This document shows, one piece after another, positions 58,985-64,000 of a stretch of 64,000 nucleotides of DNA (position 1 is its first letter; the number at the start of each line of letters is the position of its first letter). The notes beneath the pieces are model-generated. The model did not search any database and was not told the origin of the DNA. It saw nothing but the letters and a program-made list of their open reading frames with translations. A program made the translations under genes and the position numbers. Source of the DNA: Oehlia diaphana (lineage: Eukaryota > Glomeromycota > Glomeromycetes > Glomerales > Glomeraceae). The DNA is taken from assembly GCA_003833135.1 (NCBI GenBank), contig QZLH01000230.1:60078-124077 (forward strand), given 5' to 3'.

Positions 58985-60550
58985 TACTCACCGGTCTCCA
59001 TTTCAAGTTCCAGGCTGGAATCTACAAAAAAAAAAAATGTTCTTACATAAAAAAAGCTAAAAAAAACTCTACCTCTCCTCTAAAAATACTTACCGGTTTC
59101 CATTTCCAAGTTCCAGGCTGGAATTTACAAAAAAAAAGAAGTAAAAGAACGTTAATAAATATTCTTATATAAAAAAAAAACAAAAAAATACACTTCTCCC
59201 TTGAAAATATTCACCGGTCTCCATTTCCAAGTTCCAGACCGGAATCTACAAAAAAAAAGAAGTAAAGAATGTTAATAAACGTTCTTACATAAAAAAAATA
59301 AAAAAATCTGCTTTCTCCTCCCTTTAAAATACTCACAGGTATCCAATTCCAAGTATCAGACCGGAATCTACAAAAAAAGTAGTGAAAGAACGTTAATAAC
59401 ATTTTTACATAAGAAAAAACACAAAAAATCCCGCTTTTCCCTCTAGAAATACTTACTAGTCTTCATTTCCAAGTTCCAGGCCGAAATTTACAAAAAAAAA
59501 GAAAGAACGTTAATAAACATTCTTACATAAAAAAAATAAAAAACCTGCTTCCTCCTTTAAAATACTCACCGGTCTCCATTTTCAAGTTTCAGGTCAGAAT
59601 TTACAAAAAAAAAAAACGTTCTTACATAAAAAAACCAAAAAAAAACTCTACCTCACCTCTAAAAACATCTACCAGTTTCCATTTCCAAGTTCCAAGCTGA
59701 AATCTACAAAAAAAGGAAGTAAAAGAACGTTAATAAATGTTCTTACATAAAAAAAACAAAAAAACACACTTCCCCCTTAAAAATACTCACCGGTCTCCAT
59801 TTTCAAGTTCCAGGCCAGAATCTACAAAAAAAAGAAGTAAAAGAACGTTAATAAACGTTCTTACATAAAAAAAAAAACAAAAAAACCCATTTCCCCTCTT
59901 TAAAATACTCACCAGTTTCCATTTCCAAGTTCCAGGCCAGAATCTACAAAAAAAGAAGTAAAAGAATGTTCTTACATAAAAAAAAAAACCCCCCCGCTTC
60001 CCTTTCCTTTAAAATACTCACCAGTCTCCATTTCTAAGTTCCAGGTTGAAATCTACAAAAAAAGAAGTAAAAGAATGTTAATAAACGTTTTTATATAAAA
60101 AAAAACAAAAAAAACCCACTTCCCCCTTTAAAATACTCACCAGTCTCCATTTTCAAGTTCCAGGCTGGAATCTACAAAAAAAAAAGAAGTAAAGAATGTT
60201 AATAAACGTTCTTACATAAAAAAAATAAAAAACCCGCTTCCTTCTCCCTTTATAATACTTACAGGTCTTCATTTCCAAGTTCCAGGTCAGAATCTAAAAA
60301 AAAAGAAGTAAAAGAACATTAATAAACGTTCTTACATAAAAAAAACCCAAAAGAAACCCCTGCTTTCCCTCTAGAAACACCTACTGGTCTCCATTTCTAA
60401 GTTCCAGGCCAGAATCTACAAAAAAAAGAAGAAAAAAACGTTAATAAATATTCTTACATAAAAAAAAACAAAAAAACCCACTTTCCCCTCTTTAAAATAC
60501 TCACCGGTCTCCATTTCTAAGTTCCAGGCCAGAATTTACAAAAAAAAGAA
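58985..60550. repeat. Minisatellite array, 14 units of about 120 bp
   Basis: Each unit holds CTCACCGGTCTCCATTTCCA, AGTTCCAGGCCGGAATCTAC, an A-rich tract with GAAGTAAAAG, the perfect inverted repeat GAACGTTAATAAACGTTC, then CTTACATAAAAAA and a C/T-rich tail (CCCACTTCCCCCTTTAAAA). Copies of the AAGTTCC word lie near 59003, 59106, 59228, 59350, 59471, 59585, 59685, 59805, 59925, 60037, 60158, 60276, 60398 and 60518. Spacing is 100-122 bp. Open frames inside it are artefacts. Confidence 0.93.
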
Positions 60551-60827
60551 CAGCGAATTTTTTTTTAAAATGAAAAAAAGTAATATTTAAAATTGCGCAA
60601 TGCAATTAGTTGATTTGTACTATGCTGTCTAATAATCTAATCCAGATCATCAATAACCATCGAATTAACCAGTCAATATGTTTCTTCTAAAAAATAAACT
60701 GATTTTTTTAAAAAATTTTATTAATGAAAAACTGAATTTTTTTTACTTTTAGTAATAAGAAGAAATCAGTTTCTTTATTAGTTAATTAAAAAAATTACAT
60801 TTATTAAAAATAATTATTCTTTTTTTT

Positions 60828-60960
60828 GTGGACAATCTGCAATTCCGCAAATGTTCTGCAATTCTATAAAGTACTGCAATTCAACCGCAATTGAATTGCA
60901 GTACTTTAGATCATTAGCAGAATTGCAGAATATTTGTGGAATTGCGGATAATTGTGAATT
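60828..60960. mobile_element. Small foldback element
   Basis: The left arm runs GTGGACAATCTGCAATTCCG to AAAGTACTGCAATTCAA. The right arm is its inverse, starting TTGAATTGCAGTACTTTA and ending near TTGCGGATAATTGTG, with a very short loop (CCGCAA). A third partial copy with GCAATGTTCTGCAATACCGC lies just downstream to about 61050. No coding capacity; a target duplication was not resolved. Confidence 0.7.
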
Positions 60961-61050
60961 GTGAATTTGCAGATATTTAGACTTCAAAATCCGCAATGTT
61001 CTGCAATACCGCAAATCACAATTATTCTGCAATTACCTATTTGTGGCACC

Positions 61051-63999
61051 ATCCTTAATATTAAAGTATAGTAGTTTCTGCTATTGATATTTTCATTACT
61101 TGACCTGCAAGTTTTAATATTACATTATCTTATAATAAATTATCTTTTATTTGTGAATTCAGTTACGCATTTTCAAAATGCTTTCAGTAGGAAGAAGTTA
61201 CATTCTTGTCAGAATCCAGTTATTTCAGTTCCTATCTGAAGGAGTTATATTCACAATTTGTGTTTTGATACAGGTTTTCACGCAACCTTTAGGTTTATAG
61301 CTTACTCGCAACTTTCATGTTTCATTTATATACTAGATTTACTTTCTTACCATGAAATCTTAATACAGTTTTTATTTTATGATCCATTATAGTACACAGA
61401 AGTTCTCTCTCATAATAGATCTTATTCTTATGACTTTATAACATGAGCGAATCACTTAATATAGTCTTTTTATCATAACTGAAGAAATAACAGTTTTAAT
61501 TTTAAAATTTATCATGATAAGTATATTATATCTAATTATTTTACCGCATCCTTCTTTTTATAATTCCTAAGGTAGGCTCATAATATAAGTACTTCACTCA
61601 AATTCTTTTTATTTTAACTGAAGAATTCCAACAGTTTTGTTAATTTATTCTTTAATTCATTACAATACATAAAAATTCTCTCTTGTAATAAATCCATTTT
61701 GTTTTATTTTATGGATTTTTCATTAAAATGCAAAATTCATCTACCACTTTTAATATTTTGGTAAACCTTACTCAACCCATAATAATTTTTAATTCAAATA
61801 TTCCAAAATTTTATTAATATGTATGCCTCAAGTTCAGATTCTCAGGAATACCCTTACAGGTACTTGATCATATAAGGATGATCAAAATGACCTTTTGCAT
61901 AGTTATTAATCATAACCTTTTGCATAATTGCTAGTTATAACCTTTCATATGATTGCTGATCATTTCCTTTTCTTGGAGCATTGTACCAAGTTGTCACCGG
62001 TACCTGCCACATACCAATAGACTAAATTCATCATTTACAGATATATGTATTCTTGCTTGGTTTAAATTTTATTGTTTATAATTTATTCAAAATTTCAAAC
62101 TGCAATAATTTTCTTCAATGTATTTTACTCATTAACATTATTTTATTTATTTCATTAAGGTTATTTTGAATATTGATTTTATTAATTGTTAACCGTTTTC
62201 TAATATGAAGCCATATTAGTAACTCTATATTAACAATTTGATTGATTGATTTTTAATTAAATTTCTCTAGCTGAACTCTAACCAGCTTCTTCAACTAAAG
62301 CCAAAACCTCAATCTTAAATATCTTTTAAGTTACACTAATAAATTGATTATCTCTCGATTATCTATCTAAAACTTAACATTTTCATTATAATTTATCATT
62401 TTCTATCACAATTTACCATTTTCCATTATTTGTCCAGACTGTTTATAAATTGTTCAAACTGTCCATAAATTATTTAGACTATCCATAAATTATTCAGACT
62501 CCATAAATTATTCAGACTCCATAAATTATTCAGACTGTCTATAAATTATTCAGACTGTCTATAAATTATTTAGACCGTCCATAAATTATTCAGACTGTCC
62601 ATAAATTATATTTTCATAAAATCCCCTTTAACATTATGTCATTTCATTGTCATAATACTAATCTATTTATACTAAACTAATAATAACTAATCTAATAATA
62701 TAAATAATTAATTATAAATAACTAAGCTATAAATAAATATTACTATAAATAACTATTGTATAACTATAATAATATATTTTCTAATTATTTCGGTTAAATA
62801 TTTTTTCATTGGCTGAATGTTTATTCATGTTCCATTTGGTATATTATTCATCCTCTGGGTATTTTCTTTCGATCACGTGATTATCTCAATATTTAGGGTT
62901 ACAGCATATTACGACAAATTAGCATAAAATCTGCATCAAATTTTATATGTAATTTCTCTAGTTGACTCACAGATCGTCAATTAAATAATCTCAAACTGCA
63001 ACACAAGTTCGATACAAATTATTTTACTATCTTTTATCACATAATTATAAGAAATATATTTTTAATAATCTTTTTGCTTCTCAAGAAATTGGCAAAAAAA
63101 TTGTTATTTTATAAGAACAATTGTTGTAATTTTTTTTGACTTAATTGAATATATTTTTTTTATAATAAAAAATTTAATTGCATTTATATATAATGTTATT
63201 AGGTATATTTATTTACTTAGATTATTATTTGTTTAACGTTCCCATTTCCTTCTATTTTTTAAAAAATTTGAGATCTAATAAATTTAACAATATGTTCTAA
63301 CGAAGAATTTGTAAATTGCAGAAATTGCAGAGAAACTTCAGGTAAAATTCAAAATATCATTAATAATTAAGTTAACTATTTATATCTTCCATATTCTTAA
63401 ACCTAATTAACTTTCTAAACTATTATTTAGTTTAAAAATAATTTTCCAACATTTTTTATTTCAGTGAGAGACTTTATTTTGCAAAAATGACTGTAGATAT
63501 CATTGGAAATTGGGTAATATTTAGTATATTATTATTATATACAATTTTAACCTGATATTAATAAAAATTTTATAGCTGAGACTGAATGCAAGAAAAAGGT
63601 AAATAAGCTCATTACAAGGTATGATCCACCTCCCAATGAAATTGTATCACTCTCCTTTATCTAAAACTCAAGAAAAAAATCCAAATTCACAAACACCAAA
63701 TCATTATCAAGTATTGATATTAATGTCTAATTGTCCTCACCTGAAGTATCATCAACTCCTTCTAAAACAATTATTGAAGAATCTTCAATTACTGAAAGAA
63801 CGAACTGGTATTTAATTAGTATCTTCACAAATACAAGAGGATTCGAGAAATTCTGGTATATTTATAATTTTTGTTAGTATTTACAATATTTATAAAGAAT
63901 AAATGTATTTGTAACAGCCTGTTACATATCTTATTTGTAACATCCTTTTTTTATTTTTTTTTAATAATAAATTTAGTATATGTTTTACAAATAAAATTT
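61051..63999. other. AT-rich spacer with no clear gene
   Basis: No long ORF on either strand. At 61885-61970 the phrase ATAACCTTTTGCATAATTGC recurs three times in variants. At 63487-63650 a possible tiny exon pair (MTVDIIGNW, then ETECKKKVNKLITRYDPPP) with splice-like borders is seen, but it is too short to call a gene. Confidence 0.45.
62431..62609. repeat. Minisatellite, 18-20 bp unit, about 9 copies
   Basis: The unit is CCATAAATTATTCAGACT with an optional GT before CC and C/T changes (GTCTATAAATTATTCAGACT). Units are head to tail. Confidence 0.92.
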
Positions 64000-64000
64000 T

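Noticed and set aside
59211..59402. ORF inside the 120 bp minisatellite
   Set aside because: Spans repeat units and has no independent support.
60814..61032. 72-residue minus ORF with repeated YCR/YCN words
   Set aside because: Translation of the TGCAAT foldback element, not a gene.

Overview
This is eukaryotic nuclear DNA, very AT-rich. It is most likely from an early-diverging fungus, and an arbuscular mycorrhizal fungus (Glomeromycotina) is my best guess. The reasons are many short AT-rich introns with fungal-type gtaagt/gtatgt donors, a full set of housekeeping genes that includes a phytochelatin synthase, and a dense load of Polinton, DNA-transposon and MITE sequence. Gene assignments come from recognising protein families by eye. 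No database was searched. Intron/exon joins were chosen by splice signals plus reading frame, and for eleven genes the summed exon lengths divide by three.

Region 1 (about 0.4-40.3 kb) is compact gene space. In order: a NIPA-type Mg2+ transporter, an ERD1-like EXS protein, an RNPS1-like splicing factor, an OS-9/Yos9 ER lectin, phytochelatin synthase, TTI2, Golgi pH regulator, NBAS/Sec39, an unknown gene, an Ariadne RBR ubiquitin ligase, a Src1/Heh2 inner nuclear membrane protein, MIA40, a Pex24/Pex30-type peroxin, ALA dehydratase, an unassigned mitochondrial protein, CZIB, ribosomal protein S13 (uS15), a BRAT1-like HEAT protein, a bestrophin-family channel and a conserved lysine-rich nuclear protein. 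Several act in the early secretory pathway (ERD1, OS-9, NBAS, GPHR), but they are not an operon. Many pairs are divergent with only 125-200 bp between start codons.

Region 2 (about 40.3-58 kb) is a transposon graveyard. A roughly 900 bp foldback element with a perfect 10 bp target duplication sits in a decayed gag/retropepsin-like gene. Next to it is a decayed Polinton/Maverick core: a retroviral-type integrase and a protein-primed family B DNA polymerase on opposite strands whose stop codons overlap. The polymerase gene is broken by element A (48882-55395, 21 bp inverted repeats, 4 bp duplication ATAT). Element A carries a dead copy of a putative transposase. That dead gene is itself broken by element B (51260-53870, inverted repeats of about 42 bp, 4 bp duplication ATTT), which carries an intact 661-residue transposase of the same family. 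Removing each insertion together with one duplication copy restores the reading frame across the break, so the nesting order is secure. The two elements share a terminal consensus (GGGG.C...GCTAG.AAAA) and appear to define one transposon family. A 302 bp MITE also lies in the polymerase gene.

Region 3 (about 58-64 kb) has no convincing gene. It holds a 14-copy minisatellite of about 120 bp, a foldback element, an 18-20 bp minisatellite and long AT-rich spacer.
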